In this document: positions 1 through 7,512 of the stretch, piece by piece
Numbering within the stretch: the stretch's first letter is position 1
How the letters are laid out: every line of letters starts with the position of its first letter
DNA from: DATDVH01 sp035290045
Lineage (GTDB): Bacteria; Patescibacteriota; Microgenomatia; UBA1406; HO2-37-13b
Reading direction: 5' to 3'
Length of the DNA stretch: 15,789 nt
Assembly (NCBI GenBank): GCA_035290045.1
Contig: DATDVH010000007.1
Coordinates: forward strand, 1 to 15,789
Notes under the pieces: model-generated
The model's database searches: none
Told to the model about the DNA's origin: nothing
The model's input: the letters and a program-made list of their open reading frames with translations, nothing else
Made by a program: the position numbers and the translations under genes

Positions 1-137
1 AACAATGTATGGCGTTTAACACCAAATACAATCAACGCAGATTTCATCAGGCGTTAGGGTATAAAACACCTGCTGAATATGTTATATTACAAGTTGAAAA
101 ACAAACTCATCAACTGTATCGTATGTATAGGTCCTGA
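1..137 (+). CDS. DDE transposase/integrase core, C-terminal end only (5' cut by window edge)
   Basis: An open frame read from base 3 ends in TGA at 135-137. It gives about 44 residues including FNTKYNQRRFHQALGYKTPA followed by EYV. A Tyr-Asn then Arg-x-His-Gln-Ala-Leu-Gly-Tyr, then Thr-Pro-Ala-Glu-Tyr is the usual C-terminal end of rve-type (IS3/IS481-like) integrase cores. It lies just beyond the last catalytic Glu, which is outside the window. The domain would catalyse strand transfer during transposition. No terminal inverted repeat is recognisable in the 8-10 bases between the stop and the next promoter, so whether a complete element is present cannot be judged here. Some genomes of this type carry such integrase-core genes as single copies. 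Confidence 0.65.
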   Translation, partial: QCMAFNTKYNQRRFHQALGYKTPAEYVILQVEKQTHQLYRMYRS

Positions 138-145
138 ACAATCGC

Positions 146-174
146 TTGACAAACATGATCAAATAGCATAGAAT
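146..174 (+). promoter_or_regulatory. Sigma70-type promoter for the 251-1091 gene pair
   Basis: A perfect -35 TTGACA (146-151) and a -10 TAGAAT (169-174, 5 of 6 to consensus) are separated by exactly 17 bases. Transcription should start near 181, giving a leader of about 70 nt before the ATG at 251. This is the best-matched promoter in the window. Confidence 0.75.
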
Positions 175-250
175 ACTCATTACATTCAAGCTTTGATTGA
201 GCTTAAAAACTAAAAAAGTCTCATTTCATTATTCATTGAAAATAATATAT

Positions 251-802
251 ATGAAAAAATACACTATTTTTTTAACCTACAGCATATTGCTCGTACTCTC
301 TGTCTTTTTTGTCGTACCAACACGTGCGTTGACTCTAAAAATCCTTCCGACCATTCAGCAAAAAGTAGAGGACTTAAAAACTCAAAGATGTACCACGCTC
401 ACTCAGAATATTGATCGCCGAATCAACCGATTCAACAGTAATAAAGAACGACACATCAGTCAATACAATACTGCAAAACAACGTCTTACTCAATTGGCGG
501 CAAAACTACAGCAAAAAGGATATGACGTCACACAGTTGCAAGCCGATGCAAAAATATGGGATAGCAAAATTCAAAAATTCGCTTCAGATTATACAGTCTT
601 TATAAACAAACTTACCGAGACCAAAAATGTCGCGTGCGGACAATCAGATGAAACATTTAGAACTTCTCTTAATCAAGCACGGCAGCAAGTAAAAATAGTG
701 TATCAAGATTCAACTGATGCACGAACCTATTACCAAACAGTTATCAAAGCTGATATACAAGCACTACGCGATCAAAAACCAACCATCGCTAGTCCTCAAT
801 AA
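251..802 (+). CDS. Exported coiled-coil protein of unknown function
   Basis: 183 residues from the ATG at 251. The N-terminus is a typical signal peptide: MKK, then a hydrophobic stretch of about 20 residues, then a likely cleavage after TRA (about residue 27). The mature part is almost wholly helical and rich in Gln, Lys and Thr, with regular heptad-like spacing (for example QYNTAKQRLTQLAAKLQQKG), so a coiled coil is likely. Two cysteines (in QRC and VACG) could form a disulfide outside the cell. I chose ATG 251 over an in-frame TTG at 197 because only the later start puts the basic MKK and hydrophobic core at the N-terminus. I recognise the pattern (coiled coil, conserved ACG Cys, C-terminal IQALRDQKP) from hypothetical proteins of Patescibacteria, but no function is known to me. 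It is first in a two-gene unit behind the promoter at 146-174. Confidence 0.85.
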   Translation: MKKYTIFLTYSILLVLSVFFVVPTRALTLKILPTIQQKVEDLKTQRCTTLTQNIDRRINRFNSNKERHISQYNTAKQRLTQLAAKLQQKGYDVTQLQADAKIWDSKIQKFASDYTVFINKLTETKNVACGQSDETFRTSLNQARQQVKIVYQDSTDARTYYQTVIKADIQALRDQKPTIASPQ

Positions 803-827
803 AAATTGAAAATTATTTGATTCCAAT

Positions 828-1091
828 ATGAAATCTAAAACTACACTCATCATTTTTGCAGTTATCCTTATTCTTATTGTCTTATTTTTGCGAAATAGAT
901 CTCAAAAAATACCAACAATTCCGTATCCTCCCAATACTCAAAATCAAATAACTGATACTAATACCATACAAAATGGGACTGTTGATCAAAGCACTGTAGC
1001 AATTGATACTGATCTGCAATCTCTTGACAATATCGTCAACGGAATAAATAATGAAGATTTTGCATCAGCCACTCTTGATGGTATTGAATAA
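828..1091 (+). CDS. Small membrane-anchored protein with low-complexity outer tail
   Basis: 87 residues. MKSK is followed by one strongly hydrophobic segment (about residues 6-21, Ile/Leu/Val/Phe) and then RNRSQK, so the protein is anchored with its N-terminus inside and a tail of about 60 residues outside. The tail is rich in Asn, Thr, Gln and Asp (polar linker up to about residue 55) and ends in an acidic helix containing DTDLQSLDNIVNGINNED. It begins 25 nt after the stop of the exported coiled-coil gene, with no promoter of its own visible, so the two are probably co-transcribed. The function is unknown. Its last 27 bases overlap the 3' end of the convergent CofE-like gene. Confidence 0.75.
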   Translation: MKSKTTLIIFAVILILIVLFLRNRSQKIPTIPYPPNTQNQITDTNTIQNGTVDQSTVAIDTDLQSLDNIVNGINNEDFASATLDGIE

Positions 1092-1805
1092 CTTACTCAC
1101 AATCGCAAGAGGTGTTTGTTCATCAGACTGACCAAGTGGATTATCACGAAAAATTTTTTGTACTAATGAAACATTTACTCCTTTTGAATACCCAAGTACT
1201 CGCACTCCATAATCATTCGCATCAATGATTACAATAGGTGCATGAAATAATTTTGAAAGACGTACTGCAACTTGCATGGGATTTTTAGGTCCTAATTTAG
1301 CACTTTTATTGCCTGGAGGAAGTGTATACGAACAGGGTCCATCAATCGCGTTGATATTTGATCCTACCACATGATAAAACACTCCTCGCAGTCCAAATAG
1401 TTTTGTGATCATTGTGCATACCGATGCATAGAGAATACGCACCAATCCAACTTCTTGTAAAGCCAATTCCATTGTATACGGACTTTTAAGCCCTATTCCA
1501 CCTCTATGTCTACTGACAAATCGTGATAAAAAATGCGCCCACCATGAAGGATGGATATCTCGTATAAGAAATGATCGTCTTTGCATGATCGCAATTATTC
1601 GCTCTGAGATAATAAGCATGTCATTCTTCTGTAAAAATGGAAGCGCATACGATCGGATAATCGTATCAATATGATCGCGTTCAGTAATCAACGATGTTTT
1701 AACAGGATATCGTGCGTATGATATACCGTCAACTACAATAAGTAGTTTTTTTCCTTTATTTGGAAGAAAAAGATGAACTAATCTCTGACCCATATTTTTT
1801 GCCAT
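1065..1805 (-). CDS. CofE-like (F420-0:gamma-glutamyl ligase family) protein
   Basis: 246 residues. The sequence resembles the CofE/FbiB-N family, which in F420 producers adds glutamate to the lactyl side chain of coenzyme F420-0 using GTP. Features pointing there are the N-terminal YPVKTSLITERDHIDTII strand-helix, the KNDMLIISERIIAI segment (the usual 'DGDVLVIAQKIVS' position), a Gly/Pro-rich centre with NAIDGPCSYTLPPGN, and NDYGVRVLGYSKG, matching the family's 'ND.GV..LG' metal/substrate region. No other F420 gene is in the window and the pathway is not expected in this kind of genome, so the substrate is probably different (another amide ligation). Its ATG directly follows the TAA of the DUF5667 gene (TAAATG), so the two are translationally linked. 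The start could also be Met5. Confidence 0.7.
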   Translation of the reverse strand: MAKNMGQRLVHLFLPNKGKKLLIVVDGISYARYPVKTSLITERDHIDTIIRSYALPFLQKNDMLIISERIIAIMQRRSFLIRDIHPSWWAHFLSRFVSRHRGGIGLKSPYTMELALQEVGLVRILYASVCTMITKLFGLRGVFYHVVGSNINAIDGPCSYTLPPGNKSAKLGPKNPMQVAVRLSKLFHAPIVIIDANDYGVRVLGYSKGVNVSLVQKIFRDNPLGQSDEQTPLAIVSKLFNTIKSG

Positions 1806-2357
1806 TTACAACAAAGATACAGTCTCTGCAATCTTTTGATTTATGGAAAGACTTTTTTCAATTTTTACCCTTTCGCCCTGCGGAACATTTTTTAATAGAC
1901 TTTCTATCACCTCTCTATGTTTTTCTATTGAAAGCTTCAAGGTAAGAATAAAATCGCTCCCTGACGACATGCCTTGTTTTTGAGCATCAACCAACAATGG
2001 ATTAATTTTAGCTAAATACTTTTCTGCCTCTTCAACGGCAACAGTCGCTAATTCCCATTTTCCTTTTTCTGATAATTCAATCGCCATACGAATGCGTTTA
2101 TCTGCAAAAAGTAAATAAAGACTGGCTTTTTTTATCTGATCGCGTGTAGCAAATTCAAGTATTTTATCTCTGACATTTTTTATAAAAAAAAGTGGGTTGT
2201 CAGGAAGCATGCCTGCATATGGTAAATCATACGATATTTTTTTGGACTCTATCCTGATCTCTTCCTGTCCATGTATTGGTGAAGGATAAATATTAAAAAT
2301 AATACTAGTGAAAAAAATAAAAATAGCAAATATTTCAATAAGACTTTCTTGACGCAT
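1806..2357 (-). CDS. DUF5667-type exported/membrane protein
   Basis: 183 residues from the ATG at 2357. The N-terminus MRQESLIEIF plus a hydrophobic segment to about residue 26 and then HGQEE looks like a signal peptide or anchor. The following region, YDLPYAGMLPDNPLFFIKNV, then RDKI..FATRD..KKASLYLLFADKRI.MA, fits the DUF5667 pattern: a short LP-D-PL-F/Y-LK motif and then long helices. The rest is helical and charged. The function is unknown. An in-frame ATG lies further upstream at 2402, but the TATAAT at 2367-2372 would then be inside the gene, and the upstream ATG lies in the terminator hairpin. The ATG at 2357 is therefore the better start. It is the first gene of a two-gene unit with the CofE-like ligase. 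Confidence 0.72.
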   Translation of the reverse strand: MRQESLIEIFAIFIFFTSIIFNIYPSPIHGQEEIRIESKKISYDLPYAGMLPDNPLFFIKNVRDKILEFATRDQIKKASLYLLFADKRIRMAIELSEKGKWELATVAVEEAEKYLAKINPLLVDAQKQGMSSGSDFILTLKLSIEKHREVIESLLKNVPQGERVKIEKSLSINQKIAETVSLL

Positions 2358-2366
2358 ACAATGCTT

Positions 2367-2372
2367 ATTATA
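2367..2372 (-). promoter_or_regulatory. -10 hexamer of the DUF5667/CofE-like unit
   Basis: A perfect TATAAT on the minus strand, 9 nt before the ATG at 2357 and just past the HU terminator. Transcription would start within a few bases of the start codon. No convincing -35 is seen. Confidence 0.5.
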
Positions 2373-2392
2373 ACATAAACTATAGCTAAAAA

Positions 2393-2423
2393 CAGGGAGC
2401 ATGAAAAATAATCATGCTCCCTG
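2393..2423 (-). terminator. Rho-independent terminator of the HU gene
   Basis: A perfect 12-bp inverted repeat, CAGGGAGCATGA (2393-2404) against TCATGCTCCCTG (2412-2423), with a 7-nt A/T loop. It sits 16 nt past the HU stop. On the minus strand it is followed directly by TTTTT (from 2392 downward). It isolates HU from the DUF5667 unit. It is the only hairpin-plus-T-run terminator I see in the window. Confidence 0.85.
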
Positions 2424-2439
2424 GTAAAAAAGATCTTGG

Positions 2440-2712
2440 TTATTTAACTGATCGTTTTAATGTTTTTCCCGCAGTAAAGCCAGGAGTTTTTGTCGCACCG
2501 ATTTGAATCGGAGCGCCTGTCTGTGGATTTCTCCCTTTACGAGCAGCACGAGTGCGTACCATAAAGGTTCCAAAACCAGTCACTACTACTTTTTCATTTC
2601 GCTTCATTGCCTCTGATATGATAGCAAACACTGATGTTACTGTTATTTTTGCGAGCTTAGAAGTCAGATCAGCTTTTTTTGCAACTTGCGAAATAAGGTC
2701 TGCTTTTGTCAT
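2440..2712 (-). CDS. hup: HU/IHF-family DNA-binding protein
   Basis: 90 residues from the ATG at 2712, the standard HU length. HU dimers bend and compact DNA in the nucleoid. MTKADLISQVA is the usual N-terminal helix, VTGFGTF the conserved turn before the arm, and GRNPQTGAPIQI the DNA-binding beta-arm with the Pro that intercalates. The end PGFTAGKTLKRSVK is also typical. The start is decided by a strong Shine-Dalgarno: a GTG at 2722-2724 could extend the frame by four residues, but it lies inside that Shine-Dalgarno itself. The gene stands alone, with its own promoter (2763-2791) and terminator (2393-2423), which fits an abundant housekeeping product. Confidence 0.95.
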   Translation of the reverse strand: MTKADLISQVAKKADLTSKLAKITVTSVFAIISEAMKRNEKVVVTGFGTFMVRTRAARKGRNPQTGAPIQIGATKTPGFTAGKTLKRSVK

Positions 2713-2720
2713 GAATATTT

Positions 2721-2730
2721 TCACCCCCTC
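2721..2730 (-). promoter_or_regulatory. Shine-Dalgarno of the HU gene
   Basis: On the minus strand this reads GAGGGGGTGA, matching AGGAGGTGA at 8 of 9 positions, and ends 8 nt before the ATG at 2712. It is the only strong Shine-Dalgarno I see in the window; most other starts have none. Confidence 0.75.
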
Positions 2731-2762
2731 TCTAATAAAAAAAGAATTGTCAACACACAGAA

Positions 2763-2791
2763 AGAATAGAAGAATTTAAGCCTCTTGTCAA
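2763..2791 (-). promoter_or_regulatory. Promoter of the HU gene
   Basis: On the minus strand, TTGACA (2786-2791) and TATTCT (2763-2768, 4 of 6 to consensus) are separated by 17 bases. The predicted start is near 2756, giving a leader of about 44 nt with the Shine-Dalgarno in it. Confidence 0.6.
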
Positions 2792-2826
2792 TCTATATTA
2801 AAAACATCGTATTATAACAATACATA

Positions 2827-4272
2827 TCATGAATGGCTTGTTGCATACGCACGATATTCCCGAATGATAGTAATTTTTACCTGACCGGGAAAAGTAGGAA
2901 ATTTTTCATTTATCTCTTTCTTTATCTCTTCAGCTAAAATAACCGCATCATCATCAGTAATCTCCTCAGGAATGACCATGACGCGAAACTCGCGTCCTCC
3001 TTGTACTGCATATGCATCCCGCACTCCCTTTTTGGTACGCGCAGTATCTTCTATGGTCTTTATTCTCTGTAAATATTCTCCAAAATCTTCATGACGTGCT
3101 CCAGGACGTCCTCCAGATACTGCATCGGCAATATAGACGATCACTGCTTCAAGTGAAGAAAAGGGAACATCTTCATGATGAGATGCAACAGAGTCAATCA
3201 CTTTTTGTGGAATTTTATATTTTTTCAATAAATCTACTCCCAACTGTACATGAGAACCTTCCTTATCAGTAATTACTTTTCCTATATCATGGAGCAAACA
3301 TCCTAATTTCACCGTTTTTACGTCTACCTTCAGCTCGTGGGCGAGCGCAACACCAATTTTAGTCTCCTCAAGAGTATGAATAATCATGTTTTGTCCATAC
3401 GAATAACGATACTTAAACCTGCCTAATAATTTCACAATCTCAAAAGGAAGATCATACACATTCACTTTTTGACACAGTTCCTCGCCTGCTTTGATAATAA
3501 GCTTTTCTATTTCTTCTCGTGTTTTCTTAACGATTTCTTCTATGCGCTCTGGCTGAATTCGTCCATCTCTGATCAGCCTATCAAGAGAAACCTTAGCAAT
3601 CTCACGTCTAACTGCATCAAATGAGGATAATTTGATCATACCCTCATCCTCCAGATCAACATCAACCCCTGTCGCAAGCTCAAATGCACGGATATTGCGT
3701 CCTTCTTTTCCAATGATTCTCCCTTTTATCTCCTCGTTAGGAATACTGACTGTTGAGAGAGTATACTCAGCGATATAGTCAACCGCTCCATACCGCATCG
3801 CATCAACAAGCAATTCTTTTGCTTTCTCATCTATTTTTGCCTGAGTCTCTTCTTCTGCATTTTTAATTTGTTTGGCAATCTCACCTTTTAATTTCTCTTC
3901 AACATTACGAAGAATAAGCTCTCTTGCTTCCTGAGGAGTAAGATGCGCTATTTTCTGTACTTTTGTAATAATTTCTCCTCGATTTTTCATCAATTGTGTT
4001 TTTTCAGCATCTATCCTTTTTCTCTCTTGTTCGTTACTTTGATGCATTCTATCAATCTCTTGCTCTTTGACGTACAATCGTTTTTCAAAAATTACTGCAT
4101 CTTTTGTTATTCGTCGTGCTTCTTCTTCAGAATTTTTTTCAATCTGCAGAGCTTTTTCTTTAGCAGTAATAATAATTTCTTTTGCTTTCAAATCTGCTTC
4201 ACGAAGTTTTTTTTCTATCTCTTGTTTTTTTTCCTTGATAGAAGGAAAGAGATTCAATAATTGAGATAACAT
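2827..4272 (-). CDS. rny: Ribonuclease Y, lacking the usual N-terminal membrane anchor
   Basis: 481 residues; the family is usually about 510-520. RNase Y is the endonuclease that starts mRNA decay in many bacteria lacking RNase E. Order of parts: a long charged coiled coil (about 12-165); a KH RNA-binding domain with GRIIGKEGRN (GKEG at 188-191); an HD phosphohydrolase domain with HTLEETKIGVALAHEL (His299), the LLHDIGK metal site (His328-Asp329), SHHED (365-366) and ADAVSGGRPGAR; and a C-terminal domain ending in REYRAYA. The normal N-terminal transmembrane helix is missing: the protein starts MLSQLLNLFPSIKEKK. Going upstream in frame there is no ATG, GTG or TTG before a stop at 4321-4323. 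A weak promoter (TTGATA 4344-4349, TATAGA 4320-4325, 18-nt spacer) lies upstream. No clear terminator follows it. Confidence 0.93.
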   Translation of the reverse strand: MLSQLLNLFPSIKEKKQEIEKKLREADLKAKEIIITAKEKALQIEKNSEEEARRITKDAVIFEKRLYVKEQEIDRMHQSNEQERKRIDAEKTQLMKNRGEIITKVQKIAHLTPQEARELILRNVEEKLKGEIAKQIKNAEEETQAKIDEKAKELLVDAMRYGAVDYIAEYTLSTVSIPNEEIKGRIIGKEGRNIRAFELATGVDVDLEDEGMIKLSSFDAVRREIAKVSLDRLIRDGRIQPERIEEIVKKTREEIEKLIIKAGEELCQKVNVYDLPFEIVKLLGRFKYRYSYGQNMIIHTLEETKIGVALAHELKVDVKTVKLGCLLHDIGKVITDKEGSHVQLGVDLLKKYKIPQKVIDSVASHHEDVPFSSLEAVIVYIADAVSGGRPGARHEDFGEYLQRIKTIEDTARTKKGVRDAYAVQGGREFRVMVIPEEITDDDAVILAEEIKKEINEKFPTFPGQVKITIIREYRAYATSHS

Positions 4273-4483
4273 ATAATTAAATAAAAAGGGTAGATTGGGA
4301 AGATTTAAGATTATTACACTCTATAACTGATTATTCGTGAGAATATCAACGTAATATGTTGCATACATTCCATGTATAATAATAAACTTCTCTCTGTTAT
4401 TCCCTTTTATCCGATAATGTATAAAAATGTATAAAGTATGTGATGCTATTCTACTCCTTCGTATATAAAACTACAAATGCAAT

Positions 4484-5482
4484 TTATCCTGCGAACACCC
4501 GCGCATAGACTTCCTTTATCAATGCGTTTTTAAATTTTTCATCTTTTGCGAGCATATCTTTCACCTGTTCTTTCCCTTGTCCCAATACTTTTTCTTTATG
4601 TTTGATAAAAGACCCGCTTTTCACCAAAATCCCAGAACTTATTGCCGCATCAATTAACGCATCTTCACGATCAATTCCGTTACCAGTAATAGTAAAAATA
4701 GCATCGCGAAAAGGAGGAGCCATTTTATTTTTCACAATTTTTACCCTCACACGAGTACCAATGATTTGATCTCCCTTTTTAAGCGTCTCAATCTTACGTA
4801 CGTCCATACGTAAAGATGCATAAAATTTGAGTGCCATTCCTCCTGTGGTCGTCTCAGGATTGCCAAACATGATGCCAATTTTCATACGTAATTGATTGGT
4901 GAAAATCACGATTGTTTTTGATTTGGATACGACGCTTGTCAACTTACGTAAAGCTTGCGACATCAACCGTGCCTGCACGCCCATCTGAGCATCACCCATC
5001 TCTCCCTCAATCTCCGATCGCGGCACCAGTGCCGCAACAGAATCAATCACAACCATATCAATCCCCCCTGAACGTATCAAACTCTCAGCGATCTCCAAAG
5101 CCTGTTCGCCTGTATCAGGTTGTGATATAAGAAGATCATCTACCTTGACCCCAAGAGTTTTTGCCCAGACTGGATCAAGTGCGTGCTCCGCATCAATGAA
5201 TGCGGCTATCCCGCCTTCTTTTTGCGCCTGTGCGATAAGCGTCAAACACAACGTTGTTTTCCCCGAAGCTTCAGGTCCATATATCTCAATGATGCGTCCT
5301 TTCGGGATCCCTCCAATTCCTAATGCAATATCAAGAGGAAGAATGCTCGTTTTTATTACATCCATAGCTGACGTAACACGCTCACCTAATTTCATGATAG
5401 ATCCTTTCCCAAACTGTTTTTGAATCTGTTCTATCACAAGAGCAACTGCTTGTTGTTTGGGACTTGGGTCAGGAGATTTCAT
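4484..5482 (-). CDS. recA: RecA recombinase
   Basis: 332 residues. RecA polymerises on single-stranded DNA and catalyses strand exchange; it also triggers SOS where a LexA exists. Visible are the Walker A GPEASGKTT (69-77), FIDAEHALDP (95-104), Walker B VVIDSVAAL (144-152), EGEMGDAQMGVQARLMSQALRKL, and the DNA-binding loop L2 region NQLRMKIG...GNPETTTGG (196-215). The usual Glu in NQIREKIG is Met here. The C-terminal domain ends in EVYARVFAG without the acidic tail common in other RecAs, which explains the slightly short length. No SOS-box-like palindrome is visible upstream. A TATAAA at 5488-5493, 5 nt before the ATG, may be the -10 of a leaderless transcript. Confidence 0.97.
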   Translation of the reverse strand: MKSPDPSPKQQAVALVIEQIQKQFGKGSIMKLGERVTSAMDVIKTSILPLDIALGIGGIPKGRIIEIYGPEASGKTTLCLTLIAQAQKEGGIAAFIDAEHALDPVWAKTLGVKVDDLLISQPDTGEQALEIAESLIRSGGIDMVVIDSVAALVPRSEIEGEMGDAQMGVQARLMSQALRKLTSVVSKSKTIVIFTNQLRMKIGIMFGNPETTTGGMALKFYASLRMDVRKIETLKKGDQIIGTRVRVKIVKNKMAPPFRDAIFTITGNGIDREDALIDAAISSGILVKSGSFIKHKEKVLGQGKEQVKDMLAKDEKFKNALIKEVYARVFAG

Positions 5483-5594
5483 ATATTTTTATAGAGAGAT
5501 GTTGCGCAAAAAATTTATAAAAGTATTCGTTATTCTATGATAAAATAAACGTGAATAAAAAGCAAGCGTCTTTAAATCACATTAAATCCATTTA

Positions 5595-7343
5595 TCATCC
5601 AAAAGTAAACGCGAATAATTGTGCATTGCTGTCTTCAAATTCAAGTTTTAATATATGTCTTTCAGATGTGGGAAGAGTAATAAGTCTATATAATCTATCT
5701 TCATCAACCGTCACAATACCTTTTTTATTATCTTCCCCAAAATACTGCATCACGTCATCAATAAAAATCTTCACCCGTGCGCTCTTTTTTGAAGGTCTCA
5801 TGACAAGAAAAACGTCTTTTGATTCAAAGTTAAAGTAGAGCCGTGCATTTTTTTGAGGATTTGCATATTCTTTCGTCATACGCCAAATCCCTTCAAACGC
5901 AACGGTATTATCAGATAACGATTGAGGAGGTGAATATAAGGAAAGGGTATCTGGGACTATTCTTTCAGACGAAGAAAAACCAGTGATACGCGCATATCCA
6001 AGATAGGTTTCAGGTGTTTTTGCATATGTTTGATATGAAGGATTATTTATGTCAATAGGAATATCTTTTACCCCAGTTTCTTTCAAAAGCGTTTGTATAA
6101 CTTTTTCACTTGCGTCATATGCGCCCTCTCCAAAATGAACGTATCGTATATACCCTTCTTTATCAATAAAATACTTTGCAGGCCAATAATGATTGTCATA
6201 CGCTCTCCATGTGGCAAAATTATTATCTTGCACAATCGGATAGGTCAGCTTGAAGTCAGAAATGGCTTTTTGTACATTATGTTCGTTTTTTTCAAATTCA
6301 AATTCAGGTGAATGCACGCCGATAATCACCAAGCCCTTGTCTTTATACGTATCCCACCATTTTCTTAAATAAGGAAACGTTCTCTGACAATTAATACATG
6401 AATATGTCCAGAAATCCAATAATACTACTTTTCCTTTTAATTGTTCAAGAGTTAATGGAGCATTTCCTATTCCATCAATTGGTAGATTAAACCATACACC
6501 CCCTGGGATGATCTCTGGCGCTTTTGTTCCTTGAGGTTGCAAAAGATTAAATGACGGTTTTCCTATCATTTCATTTGATACATCTTTTCCATATAAGTTT
6601 TTAAGTTTTTCACGTACCTTTTCATTATCTTCAAATTGAGTTAATCCTACTCCATATTGGGGAAACTTTTTTAAAATAAATGTTTGAAATGCGCGATCTG
6701 CATTCGTAAAAATTCCAAAAGCAGTAAGGATCATGAGTATTCCAAATGCTTTTTGTATAACCGCAGTACGCGCAACAAGCCAAGGCACTTTTCGTAATAT
6801 ATTCTGCCCGCCGATCATAATCAAAAACATGGGAATCGCGGTGCCTAAAGAATACGCAAAAGTGATGATAAAAGCATTCAACGTAACCGTCCCAGTGATA
6901 GCAAGCGCAATGACTGATGCAAGTATCGGACCAACACACGGCGTCCAGAGAAGTCCCAGAGAAAGACCTATTAAAAATCCCGGCGCAAAACCAGTTTTAC
7001 CTTTACTACGAGGAACATATTGAGTAAGACGTGAAAAAAGTTTTTCTATTACTGATTGAAATTGAGGGAAAAGGAGCGACAGACCAAATCCCGCGATCAC
7101 TATTATTGAAGTAAATCGCAATGAATCAGCAGGAATTCTGCTTAACTGTACGATAAGTGAAAGAAAAAGAGTAAAAAAAGTAAAACTCACAACAAATCCA
7201 ATAATTACACCAATCGGCCGAGATTTCCCGCTCTCTTTTCCTCCCACAGTTGATGAAAGAATAATCGGTAAAACCGGCAAGATACAGGGGGAAAGAATAG
7301 TGACGATCCCTGCAAGAAATGCAAAAACGATAAGTAAAATCAT
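5595..7343 (-). CDS. dipZ: DipZ-like protein: CcdA membrane domain + thioredoxin domain + C-terminal beta domain
   Basis: 582 residues in three parts. (1) A CcdA/DsbD-type membrane domain of about six helices (1-215), with the two redox cysteines in LSPCILP (Cys20) and WTPCVGP (Cys136); it carries electrons across the membrane. (2) A TlpA-like thioredoxin domain (about 275-420) outside the membrane, with the active site in TYSCINCQRTFP (Cys316/Cys319) and the cis-Pro in YWPAKYFID. (3) A C-terminal beta-rich domain (about 440-582), as in mycobacterial DipZ. Together they would reduce or isomerise disulfides in exported proteins. The fusion suggests electrons pass from cytoplasmic thioredoxin, itself reduced by the TrxB encoded at 10523-11536. 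A minus-strand TATACT at 7354-7359 lies 10 nt before the ATG. The gene ends in TGA. Confidence 0.92.
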   Translation of the reverse strand: MILLIVFAFLAGIVTILSPCILPVLPIILSSTVGGKESGKSRPIGVIIGFVVSFTFFTLFLSLIVQLSRIPADSLRFTSIIVIAGFGLSLLFPQFQSVIEKLFSRLTQYVPRSKGKTGFAPGFLIGLSLGLLWTPCVGPILASVIALAITGTVTLNAFIITFAYSLGTAIPMFLIMIGGQNILRKVPWLVARTAVIQKAFGILMILTAFGIFTNADRAFQTFILKKFPQYGVGLTQFEDNEKVREKLKNLYGKDVSNEMIGKPSFNLLQPQGTKAPEIIPGGVWFNLPIDGIGNAPLTLEQLKGKVVLLDFWTYSCINCQRTFPYLRKWWDTYKDKGLVIIGVHSPEFEFEKNEHNVQKAISDFKLTYPIVQDNNFATWRAYDNHYWPAKYFIDKEGYIRYVHFGEGAYDASEKVIQTLLKETGVKDIPIDINNPSYQTYAKTPETYLGYARITGFSSSERIVPDTLSLYSPPQSLSDNTVAFEGIWRMTKEYANPQKNARLYFNFESKDVFLVMRPSKKSARVKIFIDDVMQYFGEDNKKGIVTVDEDRLYRLITLPTSERHILKLEFEDSNAQLFAFTFG

Positions 7344-7353
7344 ATGTAAAATC

Positions 7354-7359
7354 AGTATA
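7354..7359 (-). promoter_or_regulatory. -10 hexamer of the DipZ-like gene
   Basis: TATACT on the minus strand, ending 10 nt before the ATG at 7343. The implied leader is only about 3 nt. No good -35 at standard spacing. Confidence 0.4.
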
Positions 7360-7405
7360 CACGATTAAACATGAACAAGCCTCAACTTATTTTTAGGACA
7401 TGAAG

Positions 7406-7411
7406 TATAAT
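7406..7411 (+). promoter_or_regulatory. -10 hexamer of the tRNA-Pro gene
   Basis: A perfect TATAAT, 14 nt before the mature tRNA 5' end at 7426. The expected start near 7418 leaves a short 5' leader for RNase P to remove. The -35 region (CAACTT, 7383-7388) is weak. Confidence 0.55.
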
Positions 7412-7425
7412 AGACTCTGTCTTTT

Positions 7426-7496
7426 CGGGGTATAGTTTAACGGAAGAATTTGCGCATGGGGTGCGTAAGGTCTCAGTTCAATTCTGAGTACCCCGA
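7426..7496 (+). tRNA. trnP: tRNA-Pro, anticodon GGG
   Basis: 71 nt folding into a full cloverleaf. Acceptor CGGGGTA/TACCCCG (7 bp); TA at positions 8-9; D-arm GTTT/GAAT around AACGGAA; anticodon stem TGCGC/GCGTA with loop ATGGGGT, anticodon GGG at 7458-7460; variable AGGT; T-stem CTCAG/CTGAG with loop TTCAATT. The discriminator is A. C1-G72 is the hallmark of bacterial tRNA-Pro and agrees with the GGG anticodon (reads CCC and CCU). The 3' CCA is not encoded (CAAA follows), so a CCA-adding enzyme is needed. A protein gene begins 16 nt after the 3' end. Confidence 0.93.
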
Positions 7497-7512
7497 CAAA
7501 GAGATAAAAACT

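Noticed and set aside
197..250. TTG start at 197 extending the exported coiled-coil protein by 18 residues
   Set aside because: It would bury the MKK-plus-hydrophobic signal peptide; the ATG at 251 gives a standard exported protein.
2552..2779. Plus-strand open frame opposite HU
   Set aside because: Antisense shadow of a clear HU gene, with no family resemblance and no start signal.
2806..2820. GTATT/AATAC hairpin after RNase Y as a terminator
   Set aside because: Only 5 weak A/T-rich pairs; not enough to call.
3943..4264. Plus-strand Phe-rich open frames opposite the RNase Y coiled coil
   Set aside because: Phe/Leu-rich composition is what the antisense of Lys/Glu-rich coiled-coil codons gives.
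4368..4382. 15-bp exact repeat TTCCATGTATAATAA at 4368-4382 and 11573-11587
   Set aside because: One such match is expected by chance in an AT-rich window of this size; at most both reflect -10 boxes.
7450..7512. TTG start at 7450 for the DUF5655 gene
   Set aside because: It lies inside the tRNA-Pro gene; the ATG at 7513 starts after the tRNA end.
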